Assembly: GCA_022843805.1 (NCBI GenBank)
Contig: JALHMY010000030.1
Coordinates: 9,169-73,168 of the forward strand
From: Fuerstiella sp.
GTDB lineage: Bacteria; Planctomycetota; Planctomycetia; Planctomycetales; Planctomycetaceae
Reading direction: 5' to 3'
DNA: 64,000 bases
The position numbers and the translations under genes are program-made. The notes beneath the pieces were generated by a model, which ran no database searches, was not told where the DNA came from, and saw only the letters and a list, made by a program, of their open reading frames with translations. Of the stretch, positions 47,141-57,183 are shown piece by piece. Numbering within the stretch: the stretch's first letter is position 1; every line of letters starts with the position of its first letter.

Positions 47141-49032
47141 TGCGACCGGACGGTCCGGGAGATAACAGAAGTCTTCGGACAGAGAACGTGTCCGCTCACA
47201 AAGGCGCGGCATCGCTGATTGCTCGTTTCGATTTGGGCGGAGGGTTGCTCTGGCTGCTGCCCGTGATCATCCTGCTGCTTCATACTGCACTTCTCGTGTT
47301 CCTCGCCTGCCGGCATTCGCCCGTTCTGGACGAGCGGGCAAGAATAACATCCGGGCGTCTTGGCTGGCAAACCGGACTATTTGTAACAAACCCCGGAAAT
47401 CCTCCGTTGAATGATCTGATCGCTGCGAGCCCGGTTGCACTGGGACTTATGGCTGAGCAGCAGGAAAAACCGGAGCAACTCCTGGATCAGGTCATTGCCG
47501 GACGACTGGCTCTGATACCGTTTTCCATTCTGGGAGCCTGGGTGTGTTTTGTCTGGAGTCGGGATCTGTTCGGGCGAACGACAGCAATTTTCTGCATGCT
47601 GCTGTGGTGCACGGATCCGTTGATTCTTTCGCATGGGGCATTAATTACCGGTGATATGCTGGCCACTTCTGTGGGACTCGCCGGACTCTATGCTTTCTGG
47701 AACTGGATGCAGCAGCCATCCTTGTCCCGGTCGGTCGTCTGCGGAATCGTACTGGGATTCGTGCTGCTGTCGAAATATGTGTGGATCGTGATGCCACTGT
47801 TGTGGGGAGTACTCTGGGTCATCCGCCGATTGCTGTCCGTTCAGCCGCAACTGCGAGGACTGCTCGCCTGTTCTGTGGTGATGGCTGTGGCCGCCATTTA
47901 TGTCATCAACGCAGGCTATGCGTTCGACTCGACCCTGATGCCATGGCGGACGTTTCAGTTTCGCAATCCGCTGCTGCAGCAGTTCTGCGTGGATCCGACA
48001 GCAGAAACGGGGGTGTCGTCGTGGCTGGGAGCGATTCCCGTGCCAGTCCCGGCCAGCTATATCATGGGGATCGATGAAGTTGCGGATCACCTTGAGACAG
48101 CATCGTTTCCGACTTACGTGATGGGCCACTTTCATGACGGAAACGTCTGGTGGTTTCATGCATATGGGCTGCTGGTCAAAATGCCGCTGGGGACCTGGCT
48201 GCTGCTGGTGCTGGCCTTATATTCGCGAATGTTCAGGCCACGCACGAAGTCGGATTCAGCGTCCATTCCAAATCAGGCACAACGCCCCGAGTCGGGCAAT
48301 GTTGATTCTTTCGGGCGTGATCAGACTTCGCCCGGTCTGTTTGAATCCCGTCACTGGTTTACCGATGTGGTGCTTTGGCTTCCGGCATTAACAATTCTTC
48401 TGTTTGTGAGCTGGGTGACACAGATAAAGCTGCTGCGATACATCCTGCCAATGCTGCCCTTTGCATTGATCTGGACTGGTCATGCGTTCGTGTGGGCTCA
48501 GCACGGATCCCGATGGCGTAAGGCGATCGTTTACAGCGCGCTGTCGTTTTCAGTACTCAGCAGTCTGAGCATCTACCCGCACAGTCTGTCCTACTTCAAC
48601 GAAGCGTCGGGTGGCACGGCCAGCGGGCACAGCCATCTGATCTGGGCCAGCTTTGACTGGGGCCAGGACATCCTGTTTTTTAAGGACTGGGTCAACGAGC
48701 ATCCGAAGTCGCAGCCATTGTATGTCGGCTTTCATGCGGCGATTGCCCCGGAGCTTGTTGGGATTTCCAGCAGATCATTGCCGTGGAACGGTCCACAGGA
48801 GGGTTGGTATGCAATCAGCGCAAGCGTCCTGCGCGGTATCCAGCGTCCACGAAATCCGGAGATGACCTCAGCCGGCGCACCGACTAAGTATCTGGATTTG
48901 TTTCTCAGGCGAAAGCCGATCGACCGTGTGGCCTATTCGATTTTCATCTATCACCTGGACTGCCAGCAGGCAAATGAAATGCGGGAAGAGCTGGGCCTGG
49001 AGAAAATCGACTGTAAAGCGACAGACCGCTGA
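47140..49032 (+). CDS. GT39/ArnT-like membrane glycosyltransferase
   Basis: About 630 residues; I start at 47140, where the ATG overlaps the preceding stop. Many hydrophobic segments (LLWLLPVIILLLHTALLVFL, TAIFCMLLWCTDPLILSHGA, VVCGIVLGFVLLSKYVWIVM) mark a polytopic GT-C enzyme. The first loop has VLDERARITSGRLGWQTG and NPGNPPLNDLIAASPVAL, the DE and NPPL pattern of PMT_2/ArnT family enzymes, which transfer sugars from polyprenyl-phosphate donors to lipid or protein acceptors in the periplasm. The acceptor cannot be told. The C-terminal 150 residues are soluble. Confidence 0.75.
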   Translation: MRPDGPGDNRSLRTENVSAHKGAASLIARFDLGGGLLWLLPVIILLLHTALLVFLACRHSPVLDERARITSGRLGWQTGLFVTNPGNPPLNDLIAASPVALGLMAEQQEKPEQLLDQVIAGRLALIPFSILGAWVCFVWSRDLFGRTTAIFCMLLWCTDPLILSHGALITGDMLATSVGLAGLYAFWNWMQQPSLSRSVVCGIVLGFVLLSKYVWIVMPLLWGVLWVIRRLLSVQPQLRGLLACSVVMAVAAIYVINAGYAFDSTLMPWRTFQFRNPLLQQFCVDPTAETGVSSWLGAIPVPVPASYIMGIDEVADHLETASFPTYVMGHFHDGNVWWFHAYGLLVKMPLGTWLLLVLALYSRMFRPRTKSDSASIPNQAQRPESGNVDSFGRDQTSPGLFESRHWFTDVVLWLPALTILLFVSWVTQIKLLRYILPMLPFALIWTGHAFVWAQHGSRWRKAIVYSALSFSVLSSLSIYPHSLSYFNEASGGTASGHSHLIWASFDWGQDILFFKDWVNEHPKSQPLYVGFHAAIAPELVGISSRSLPWNGPQEGWYAISASVLRGIQRPRNPEMTSAGAPTKYLDLFLRRKPIDRVAYSIFIYHLDCQQANEMREELGLEKIDCKATDR

Positions 49033-49240
49033 ATCGTCCTTCGACCTCTGATCTCTGCCTGTATTTCCCGAAATTCCGTAAGTTGCATGATGTGTTCGGG
49101 TGACAGATCTCGCTGTTTAGCAGGCAGAGCGAATGTGTCAGTGACAACAGAGCTTATGTGTCACAGTTCCCGGCTCAACCGGAACAGACTTCACAGTGTT
49201 TCCAGCCCCCGGAAATCCCAAAAAAGAAGGATTTAGAGAC

Positions 49241-49783
49241 ATGAACAACGTCCTTTTGCCGCAGCCACCCAGAGTCACTCAAAATGAGCGGCGATGCTGG
49301 GCCGCCGCTTTTGAGAGCTGGGATCGGGCGAACGCAAACTGCTTTGGAATACCAGCGTGCTTCGATCAGGGGCAACTTGCCACCTGGTTTGATCGTACTC
49401 ATGGATTGACAGGGCATGGAGGAGCGGCCACGGCAGATGGGCTGAGCGTTATACAAAGCATCGGAATGATGCGTGTTCGATCAATGGTCGGTGCCCGTCT
49501 CACATCTGATCTGCTTGCTGAATGGCTGCAAATCAGTTATGTTTTTTGTGCTTATTCCTGGCCGGCGAGTGGCGGATCCAGGTCCGGATCGCACGCTATG
49601 GTCCTTTATGGAGTTCAAAAGGAAACGATTTTCATGATGGATCCGGCGGCACATCGCGGACTGGTTCGCGAACCTGTTCACTTCTTTCACAGGCCAGGAA
49701 TTCGTGCAGCATTCGGTGTGTCGCTGCTGGCCGATTTTCGACGTGGTCTCGACAGCACGATTGCTTCCCTCCAGGCTGGATAG
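49241..49783 (+). CDS. Papain-like cysteine protease
   Basis: 180 residues from the ATG of MNNVLLPQPPRVTQNERRCW, with AAGGA about 10 bp upstream. The catalytic triad of papain-like (C39-like/AvrRpt2-like) peptidases is visible: C19 in RCWAAAFESW, H118 in SGSHAMVLYGV and D134 in IFMMDPA. There is no signal peptide, so it is cytoplasmic or exported by another route. Such single-domain proteases in bacteria process peptides or act in competition; no precursor peptide or transporter gene is adjacent. Confidence 0.7.
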   Translation: MNNVLLPQPPRVTQNERRCWAAAFESWDRANANCFGIPACFDQGQLATWFDRTHGLTGHGGAATADGLSVIQSIGMMRVRSMVGARLTSDLLAEWLQISYVFCAYSWPASGGSRSGSHAMVLYGVQKETIFMMDPAAHRGLVREPVHFFHRPGIRAAFGVSLLADFRRGLDSTIASLQAG

Positions 49784-49935
49784 AATTCAGGTTCCGAGCT
49801 TTCGGGATGTCGCGGTAGTCGTTCATCATCAGGCGTTGCTGGGAACAAAAAAATGTCGTGCTAAGCGGGCCGTCAGGGAAGCCCTGACCTGGTTGTCGAA
49901 TGATGAGTTGACTGGAAGAAAACTGTCACGAAAAC

Positions 49936-50232
49936 GGCAATGGGACGAACCGAACCGGAGGAATCGCGAGGATGTCTGTGATCGGCGAACTCTTACGCAA
50001 TCGTCGGCAGGGCTATAGTCTGGAGCCGGCGTTCTAAATCGATCCACATATCTTTGAAATGGACGTTGAGCGAATTTATCGACGACACTGGTTACGGGCG
50101 GGGCCAGCATGTCGAGTGGCTCAGGCTGGCGATTATTTCACCTATCAGATCGCCAGCGATTCGATCGAAATTCTGCGGGAAGAGACGGGGCAGGTTCGGG
50201 CGCATCACCATGTCAGCGGGTCACAAACGCGG
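49936..50232 (+). pseudogene. Truncated pseudogene copy of the Rieske oxygenase gene at 55.9 kb
   Basis: About 300 bp closely similar to the start of the gene at 55875, including the upstream AACCGGAGGA region. The reading frame has a TAA at 50035-50037 where the parent has TAC (tyrosine 24), and an in-frame 9-bp deletion removes exactly Cys-Arg-His of the first Rieske half-motif near 50215. The homology then stops after GCGGGTCACA, so the catalytic domain is missing. It is a dead partial duplicate lying just upstream of a sigma-factor gene. Confidence 0.85.
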
Positions 50233-50331
50233 CAGAAAAATCCTTTCGGGGGCAGGAACCGGCTGATATAGTGAGCGTCTGTTCAAGGGATGAATGGAAT
50301 TGCTCAGAAGTCCTTCTATACCGATCCCAGT

Positions 50332-50913
50332 ATGCCGCACACTTCGATTAGTCTGCTGGACAGAATCCGGCGTGAAACAGATGCCGAGGCCTGGCAGCGG
50401 TTCGTACTTGTTTATACTCCCTGGGTGAATCTGGTGCTGCAGCATGCTGCGGTGTCGGCAGATGACGCGGACGATCTGCGACAGGATGTTCTGGCAGTTG
50501 TGTTTCAGGAGATCACCCGTTTCCAGCATAACGGTCAAACGGGAGCGTTTCGAAGATGGCTGCGAAACATCGTGCTGAATCGCCTGCGGAGTCACTGGCG
50601 AAAACACCGCGGGGACCGGCGTCATCCAGCGTCCGACGATTTACTGCATGAGATTCCCGATCCCTTTCCGGCACTCGAAACACTCTGGGAACTCGAACAC
50701 GACCGGCATATCACCGAACGATTGCTGAAACTGATTGAGACGTCTTTTACGCGTACCACGTGGCTCGCATTTCGCGGTCAGGTACTCAACGGGCTGACAG
50801 CCGAACAGGTCGCCGCAGAAATTGGAATTTCCATCAATGCGGCGTTACTGGCCAAGTCCCGGGTTCTGCGGAGACTGCGCGAGGAATCGGCCGGGCTGAT
50901 TGACGAGATTTAG
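50332..50913 (+). CDS. ECF-type RNA polymerase sigma factor
   Basis: About 193 residues from the ATG of MPHTSISLLDRIRRETDAEA; an upstream in-frame ATG at 50290 is possible. Region 2 reads WQRFVLVYTPWVNLVLQHAA then DADDLRQDVLAVVFQEI, and FRRWLRNIVLNRLRSHWRK follows. Region 4 is LTAEQVAAEIGISINAALLA with KSRVLRRLREE. It belongs to the planctomycete sigma factors that accompany membrane-linked Ser/Thr kinases. The kinase gene starts 168 bp downstream on the same strand; such pairs are thought to relay kinase signals to transcription. Confidence 0.88.
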   Translation: MPHTSISLLDRIRRETDAEAWQRFVLVYTPWVNLVLQHAAVSADDADDLRQDVLAVVFQEITRFQHNGQTGAFRRWLRNIVLNRLRSHWRKHRGDRRHPASDDLLHEIPDPFPALETLWELEHDRHITERLLKLIETSFTRTTWLAFRGQVLNGLTAEQVAAEIGISINAALLAKSRVLRRLREESAGLIDEI

Positions 50914-51080
50914 AGTCTTTGGGAGACCATTTTCAGGAGGACGCCGACAATTCTGGCTTTTCGTGCGTTTCGGCGGGATTTCCTGACAGATTTGTCGGAC
51001 TTTTCGACTTTGAATAAAGGACCCGGTTTGGGGTTCCCGCTTCCGTGTTCCTTTGCATCCGGGTGAGAATTGCGAAATTC

Positions 51081-54000
51081 ATGGCAGAAGATTCCGAGTT
51101 AAAGCTGATTTCGTCATCAGCAGTTCAGCCCGCTTTTTCTGAGCATCCGTGCGTGGAACGACTGCGAGACTTTGCGCTTGGACGGCTTTCTGAGGAAGAA
51201 CTTATCCGGTGTTCAGAGCATCTGGAAACCTGCCTGGAATGTCGGCGGGTTGTCGAGTCCGTCCCGGCGGATGTGCTGGTCACGCTGGTTCGAAAGTCGG
51301 TCTCAGCTGACGACACTCGGACGGATTCCTGCAGCGACGTTCGTCTTAACCGGGGCTTTGAAATTTTGGAGGAGATTGGCCGGGGTGGAATGGCAGTGGT
51401 GTTTAAGGCCAGGCATCCGGACCTCGGTAGGATTGTGGCATTCAAACAGGTCAGGCAGGACCTGATGACTGCCAGCGGTTTGTCGCGATTTCAGATGGAA
51501 GCAGGCGTGATGGCCCGCATTCAGCATCCGAACATTGTGCAGATCCATGATGTGGGCGAACAGGCAGGAATCCCTTACATTACCATGGAGTACGTTCGAG
51601 GTGGCGGGCTTGACAGGCAACTTCCCGGCAATCCACTCCCGGTTCGATCGGCCTGCCGACTTTTGGCGATACTGGCGAGAGCTGTTCAGGTAGCCCACGA
51701 TCATCAGATTATTCATCGCGATCTGAAGCCTTCGAATGTGCTGCTGACCTGGCCTGAGCAGATGCCAGCGAATCCTGCGGATGAAAGCTTCTGGGAAAAC
51801 GTAACACCAAAGATTGGGGATTTCGGGCTGGCGAAGTGGACGGAGCAGCACCACGGACACACGCAAACCGGCGAGATTCTGGGGACGCCCGGATACACTT
51901 CCCCCGAACAGGCTCGTGGTGTCACGGACAAAATTACTCCGGCGACCGATATCTTTTCATTGGGTGTCATTCTTTATGAACTGCTGACGGGCAGAAGGCC
52001 GTTTTTGGGCACAACCACGTTGCAGACGATTGAAATGATCTGCAATGCCGAACCGGTACCGCCTTCAGAATTTCAGCCCGGCCTGCCTGCAGACTTGAAC
52101 GTGATCTGTCTGAAGTGCCTGGAAAAGGAGCCAGCGAGCCGCTACCTGTCAGCAGGCGAAGTGGCAGATGACCTGCAGCGATGGCTGGACGGGAAACCGA
52201 TCTGTGCCCGACCGATTGGCGTCATGGCCCGCGCCCTGAAATGGACGAGGCGAAACCCCGTGAAGGGGCTTGCAGCAGCGGGAAGTGTTGTGGTGCTGGC
52301 GGGTTTTACTACAGGAGTTGTTCTGTACAACTGGCGCCTGCAGAAAGAGGTCATTCGAGCCAATAAAAATGAAGCGATCGCCATCGCGAACTTTCGAAGC
52401 GGACATGACGTCGTCCAGAAGATGATCGACGATGTCGCAAACGTTTCGGTAAACACCAGAACGTGGCGTCAGCTGCACGAAAACCTCTATTCTCATGCAC
52501 GCGAATATCACGACAATGCCCTTGAGGGAGCTGACGAATCGAATCCAGACGTCCGTCTGGCGAAGGCCATGGCTCAAATCTACCGAGGATCGATCCTGGT
52601 ATTGACGGACGGGGACCATCAGGAAACACTCGACCATCTTGAGCCCGCTCGTCGCCAGCTGGAACTGCTGCTGCAACAGACTCCTGACAATCCTGACGTT
52701 CGCTCCAGCCTGGCATCGTGCTATCGCAATTTTGGCTGGATGTACGCCAGAAGGTCGAATCCTGCCATCGCCAGGGAATACTTTGAAAAATCAATAAACC
52801 ATTTGTTACGACTGGTGGACAAAACTCCTGACAATATTGCGTTTCGGCGCCGGCTGGCCGGATTGTATGCTGATCTGGGGGGCGTATATTTTGCAGTTCA
52901 TGACAATACTCGCGCGCTGCAGTTTTTTACTCAATCCATCGAACTCTGGGAAAATATCTCGCAGGATCCTGCGTTTAGTGATACAGATCGGGCTCGCTTC
53001 GGACAATCCTGCAATGACATCGGGATGATTGGACTTCTGGCCAATCGAGTGGTCGAAACTGAGCGATACCTGAAGCGTGCCGAGCTGTTGTTACGACCTG
53101 CCGGGAATCAGCCGATCTCACTGCGCTGCGGTAAAGTCCTTGCGGAAACGTACTGGCGGATGAACGAGATTTCTGTCTTCCGCCGTCAGTTTGGTTCTGC
53201 GATCACTGAGATCGATCAGGCCATTGAGGTGATCAATGGGGTGCTTGTGGCGGAACCGCTGGAAGAAATTGCATGTGAACAGTTAATTCGCTATCAGAAC
53301 GGTCGATCAAGTTTGCTTGCCCGGATGGAAGCCTCAACGGAAGCCGCGGATACCGAGGTGTCGCCGGATATGATGATCGGTCCGCACGAACTCTTCGTCG
53401 CTGGGTTGAAGCTGGTCGAGCAGTACCGGCAGATGGGGCAGTGGGATGCGGCCGTCACCGAATTGCAGAAGATGGAAGCTGCTCTGCAGAGAATCAATGC
53501 GAATTCCAGTGTTATTCAGACGGCACGTGATCTGTCAGATCTGTATTTCGCATGGGGTGAGGTGAACATGGGGCAGGATCAGCTCGATGCCGCACTCGAT
53601 CGATACGAAAAAAGTATTGCTGCGCTGAACGGGATTATTGCTCAGAGTCCCGACGACGCTGAAACAAAGTTCGCTTTGTCAGCCCGTCATCGGTTAAATG
53701 CATGGCACCTGAGTCGGGCCGGACGGACGGAACAGGCAATGGCATCCTGGGATTCGGCGGTTCTGTTCTCCAGCGGCGAAACTCGGTACTTTACGCAAAC
53801 CGAGCGAGCACTGGAGGTTGCATTGCTGGGGGATCATGCAACTGCAGCACAGGAAGCGAATTCTGTGGCGGGGCAGCCAGAGCTTCAGGACACGACGGTC
53901 ATCCATCTGGCTCGGGTGTATTCCGTTTGCCTTAAAGTGCTTGGTCAGGACAGTGATCGCACGATTTCCGAGCGGGAGCGACTTGCCGCTACGTATGCGG

Positions 54001-54146
54001 AATCCGCCGTCAAATGCCTCGATCGAATCTCCCCGACGTGGTTTTTGGAATCCGACGGGCTGGAAAACGTGGACTCCGATTCGCAACTGGAATCGTTGAG
54101 GACCACAACCGAATTTCGAAAATGGCGCTTCGCAAAACAGCGATGA
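51081..54146 (+). CDS. Transmembrane Ser/Thr protein kinase with zinc-finger and TPR domains
   Basis: 1021 residues from the ATG of MAEDSELKLISSSAVQPAF. The N-terminal anti-sigma-like zinc finger has H47, C51 and C54 (CSEHLETCLEC). The kinase domain spans about 93-370: GRGGMAVVFKA, K122 in VAFKQV, H212-R-D214 in IHRDLKPSN, and DFG at 247-249, all intact. One membrane helix (about 396-417) follows, then some 600 residues of helical TPR-like repeats, presumably outside the cytoplasm as the sensor. It pairs with the ECF sigma gene upstream, whose activity the zinc finger or kinase may control. Confidence 0.9.
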   Translation: MAEDSELKLISSSAVQPAFSEHPCVERLRDFALGRLSEEELIRCSEHLETCLECRRVVESVPADVLVTLVRKSVSADDTRTDSCSDVRLNRGFEILEEIGRGGMAVVFKARHPDLGRIVAFKQVRQDLMTASGLSRFQMEAGVMARIQHPNIVQIHDVGEQAGIPYITMEYVRGGGLDRQLPGNPLPVRSACRLLAILARAVQVAHDHQIIHRDLKPSNVLLTWPEQMPANPADESFWENVTPKIGDFGLAKWTEQHHGHTQTGEILGTPGYTSPEQARGVTDKITPATDIFSLGVILYELLTGRRPFLGTTTLQTIEMICNAEPVPPSEFQPGLPADLNVICLKCLEKEPASRYLSAGEVADDLQRWLDGKPICARPIGVMARALKWTRRNPVKGLAAAGSVVVLAGFTTGVVLYNWRLQKEVIRANKNEAIAIANFRSGHDVVQKMIDDVANVSVNTRTWRQLHENLYSHAREYHDNALEGADESNPDVRLAKAMAQIYRGSILVLTDGDHQETLDHLEPARRQLELLLQQTPDNPDVRSSLASCYRNFGWMYARRSNPAIAREYFEKSINHLLRLVDKTPDNIAFRRRLAGLYADLGGVYFAVHDNTRALQFFTQSIELWENISQDPAFSDTDRARFGQSCNDIGMIGLLANRVVETERYLKRAELLLRPAGNQPISLRCGKVLAETYWRMNEISVFRRQFGSAITEIDQAIEVINGVLVAEPLEEIACEQLIRYQNGRSSLLARMEASTEAADTEVSPDMMIGPHELFVAGLKLVEQYRQMGQWDAAVTELQKMEAALQRINANSSVIQTARDLSDLYFAWGEVNMGQDQLDAALDRYEKSIAALNGIIAQSPDDAETKFALSARHRLNAWHLSRAGRTEQAMASWDSAVLFSSGETRYFTQTERALEVALLGDHATAAQEANSVAGQPELQDTTVIHLARVYSVCLKVLGQDSDRTISERERLAATYAESAVKCLDRISPTWFLESDGLENVDSDSQLESLRTTTEFRKWRFAKQR

Positions 54147-54369
54147 TCAGTACCGGATTGATGGTTGCGCCAACGTGAACCATGAGTTCTTTCGCACGAT
54201 TTCCCGCAAAATCGTCTCGCTTTCAGGATTTGCTGACAGGATTCATCGATCCGCAGACTTCTGCTCCTGATGGGTTCCCGGTGGCAACTGACGGAACGAT
54301 GCGTGAAAGCCTGTTTGTGCTCCGCCGATTTTCTTTTCTGAGTCTGTTCTGAACTGAGGGGATGTAAGT

Positions 54370-55041
54370 ATGCGAATGTTGAGTCTTTTGATCGTAGCTG
54401 CATTGACGGTGACGCAAACTGCAGCGGCAGGAGTTGTGTATCAGCAGGTCAATGGGGATTTTGGACGCGGCCCGGCATTCTTCTTCTGGAATCCAAACGA
54501 CATCGGCTGGTACTGGACTCCGGAGACGGACCTAATGCTGGAAGGAATTCAGACCCAGCTTGCGACAGCGAACAATATCAATAACAACGTCACTTTCACG
54601 ACGACTCTTTACAGTGACCGGCCGGCAGCTGGTGGAACGGCGCTGGGTTCGTTTACGTGGAACGGCACAGCATTTGTCGACGGGCCCTGGCTTGGCGGCA
54701 GTTTTGCCTCAGCTATCTCGCTGCTGGGAGGCACTCAGTATTTTGTCGGCATGACCGGTTGGGAAGCCCCGGGTAATCAGGGTGTGAACTGGACCGATGC
54801 CGTCACCGCTCAGAATCTGGGAGGAGGTTCCAGTTACTTTTCCGTTGGTGGTAATCCGCCCGGCACCTTTGAAACCCGCATCAGTGTCGATGGGAGTGTC
54901 ATTGTTACGGATCAGCCTATTCTGCGGTTTATTGCGGCAGACGTCGTGACACCCACGCCGGTTCCGGAACCTTCTTCACTTGCCATCCTGTCACTTGGAT
55001 GTCTTCTGGCGGGATGCTTCAGCCGCCGAAACCGAAGATAA
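54370..55041 (+). CDS. PEP-CTERM secreted protein
   Basis: 223 residues. A signal peptide (MRMLSLLIVAALTVTQTAAA) opens a beta-rich mature domain with NINNNVTFTTTLYSD and YFVGMTGWEAPGN. The tail VPEPSSLAILSLGCLLAGC followed by FSRRNRR is a PEP-CTERM sorting signal, recognised by an exosortase and used to display proteins in the outer layers or extracellular matrix. The exosortase is not in this window. Confidence 0.92.
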   Translation: MRMLSLLIVAALTVTQTAAAGVVYQQVNGDFGRGPAFFFWNPNDIGWYWTPETDLMLEGIQTQLATANNINNNVTFTTTLYSDRPAAGGTALGSFTWNGTAFVDGPWLGGSFASAISLLGGTQYFVGMTGWEAPGNQGVNWTDAVTAQNLGGGSSYFSVGGNPPGTFETRISVDGSVIVTDQPILRFIAADVVTPTPVPEPSSLAILSLGCLLAGCFSRRNRR

Positions 55042-55623
55042 CGAACCGCAGCTCCAAAGCATGGTTCCCTGTTCCTGGTTCCCTGTGACTATGGAACGGC
55101 ACGGCGGAACGGCACGTTCACGCGAGGCTGAACGTGTTTCGTATCTCCGTCAGATCGCTGGTCAACTGGGCAAAGGGAGGGTGACAGGCACATTTTCCCG
55201 GTGCAGTCTGGATTGAGTCGCGGGCGTTCACGCACGCCCCCGATTCTTCAGCGGGAAAATGAGCTGGTCCCCGGCCCGTGTACGGTTTCACGTTAAGGTT
55301 CTGTGTCCCCCGAACTCGTGGGATGGGCGGGGATCGCGACCAATCGCCCACGAGCTTGCCCAGTGGCATTATCACGCCCTTTCGGTTTGCCTGCGCCCAC
55401 ATCATTCAGGGTGGAACTGTCACAGCGAGTCTTGCATCAATGGCGGGCCACTGTTCCACTGTTTGAGCGGACGGAGGAAAGTGGCAGAAAAATTGTTTGG
55501 CAGGAAAATTGGGAAGGAACGGACAATGTGCCTGGGAGAGCTCCAGCCTGGTAAGGATTCCTTCAAAAATCACTGAGGGATCCGAAAGCAGCGCCAGAGT
55601 GCGAGTCCTAAGGCGCTGTCAGA
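55042..55623. other. Intergenic region upstream of palindromic element C
   Basis: About 580 bp (833 bp to the Rieske start, including element C) without a gene I can support. Several short open frames have poor composition and no ribosome-binding site. A small hairpin of GCGGGCGTTCACGCACGCCC type lies near 55210. Confidence 0.5.
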
Positions 55624-55699
55624 CCATAAGTGTCGCCTTTTGCTCTGCAAAAAGATGCTCTTTCGCGGAGCGAAAGGCGACTATGGCGGTCACTTATTG
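55624..55699. repeat. Nested palindromic element, copy C
   Basis: 76 bp with outer arms CCATAAGT and ACTTATTG, GTCGCC/GGCGAC arms inside, and the two hairpins TTTTGCTCTGCAAAA and CTTTCGCGGAGCGAAAG. It is followed by TTTTCCAGTTCCTAAC, as in copies B and D. Confidence 0.88.
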
Positions 55700-55874
55700 T
55701 TTTCCAGTTCCTAACTCACCGGACATCCGATTTTCCTCCGACTCCAGTGCGGTCGTCTTTGCTCCCAGGAAGCGATTTGTGTGGTATGATGAGCAGCGCT
55801 GACCCGATTGCGGGAAGAATGAGATTGACGTGAAGCCTGTCAGGAACATGGCAATGGGGCGAACCGGAGGAACT

Positions 55875-57080
55875 ATGCGGATGTCTGAGATCAGCGAACT
55901 CATCAGCAGACACCGGCAGGGTTATAGTCTGGAGCAGGCGTTCTACGTCAGTCCGCAGATCTTTGAGATGGACATCGAGCGAATTTATCGACGACACTGG
56001 CTGCTGGCGGGGCCAGCATGTCGAGTGGCTCAGGCTGGCGACTACTTCACTTATCAGATCGCGGGCGATTCGATCGTGATTCTTCGGGACGAGCTGGGTA
56101 ATATCCGGGCGCATCACAACGTCTGCCGACATCGCGGGTCACGAATTTGTCTCGACGAGCAGGGTCACGCGAAGCGGCTGGTCTGCCCATATCACAACTG
56201 GGCCTACGATCTGAATGGCGCGTTGTGTTCCGCGAGGCATCTGCCTGAGTCCGTTGATCAGTCATCGCTCGGCCTGCATCCGGTAGCGGTAAGAGTTGTG
56301 GCGGGGCTGATCTTCATATGCATCGCCAGTGATCCTCCGGAATTCGGGGCAACGGCAGCGGATCTCATTGAGTATCTCGCGCCGCATGGGCTCGAACGCA
56401 CAACCATTTGCCGCCGCGAAGTCGAGATCATCCGAGCGAACTGGAAAGTCGTTGCCGAGAACTTCTGGGAGTGTTATCACTGTGCTTCGACGCATCCGGA
56501 ATTCTGCTCGGTGATGTCATATGCCCACGCTCAGAACAATGAACGGCTGGCGGACGAACGTCGTGAGTTCGAGCGTGACTGGGAAACGGCTACTCAGCAG
56601 CTTGGACACAAAGTCGGTCGCGTGGAGTTCTCCGATCGCGGGCTGCATCAGGGAGGCCGACTGCCGATCCGGCCTGGATTCGTGACTCAGAGCCGGGACG
56701 GACAGCCGGTCGCGCCGCTGCTGGGTGAATATACGCAGTTCGACGGTGGCATCACCAGCTTCATGCACCTGCCGCTGATCTGGTATGTCGTCAGCAATGA
56801 TCACGCACTGCTGACACGTTTTACGCCAGTCTCACCGCTGGAGACCGAGCTGGAGCTGACGTGGCTCGTGCGATCCGACGCTGTCGCCGGCCGTGATTAC
56901 GATCCCGACGCCGTCTGCTGGCTGTGGCGAGTCACCGCCGAGCAGGACAAGACAATTTGCGAGAATAATCAGCGGGGCATTATGTCCAGCCGCTACCAGC
57001 CCGGTCCGTACACGACGGCCGAGTCGTCGGTGAATGATCTGGTCGAATGGTATCTTCAGGAACTTTCCCGAAACGATTGA
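55875..57080 (+). CDS. Rieske non-haem iron oxygenase, alpha subunit
   Basis: 401 residues, the usual size of Rieske oxygenase alpha subunits. GGAGG lies 4 bp before the ATG at 55875 and 10 bp before a second ATG at 55881; the pseudogene copy keeps only the second. The 2Fe-2S site has C84-R-H86 and C104-P-Y-H107. The catalytic iron site shows NWKVVAENFWECYHCASTHP with H202 and H207. This ENFxECYHC pattern is close to betaine/carnitine-type demethylases and related oxygenases rather than to classical aromatic dioxygenases. No reductase gene is adjacent, so the substrate is open. The upstream region carries palindromic element C, and element D follows the stop. Confidence 0.88.
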   Translation: MRMSEISELISRHRQGYSLEQAFYVSPQIFEMDIERIYRRHWLLAGPACRVAQAGDYFTYQIAGDSIVILRDELGNIRAHHNVCRHRGSRICLDEQGHAKRLVCPYHNWAYDLNGALCSARHLPESVDQSSLGLHPVAVRVVAGLIFICIASDPPEFGATAADLIEYLAPHGLERTTICRREVEIIRANWKVVAENFWECYHCASTHPEFCSVMSYAHAQNNERLADERREFERDWETATQQLGHKVGRVEFSDRGLHQGGRLPIRPGFVTQSRDGQPVAPLLGEYTQFDGGITSFMHLPLIWYVVSNDHALLTRFTPVSPLETELELTWLVRSDAVAGRDYDPDAVCWLWRVTAEQDKTICENNQRGIMSSRYQPGPYTTAESSVNDLVEWYLQELSRND

Positions 57081-57096
57081 AGTGGCCATTGTCAGA

Positions 57097-57172
57097 CAAT
57101 AAGTATCGCCTTTTGCTCCGCAAAAGGATGCTCTTTCGCGGAGCGAAAGGCGACTATGGCGCTAACTTATTG
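57097..57172. repeat. Nested palindromic element, copy D
   Basis: 76 bp between the Rieske gene and the convergent kinase gene. Outer arms CAATAAGT and ACTTATTG are perfect inverses; inside are TTTTGCTCCGCAAAA and CTTTCGCGGAGCGAAAG. It may act as a bidirectional terminator here. Confidence 0.9.
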
Positions 57173-57183
57173 TTTTCAAGGTC

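Noticed and set aside
55259-55802. Several plus-strand ORFs of 60-105 residues before the Rieske gene
   Set aside because: They overlap each other in all frames, pass through palindromic element C and show no coding-like composition.
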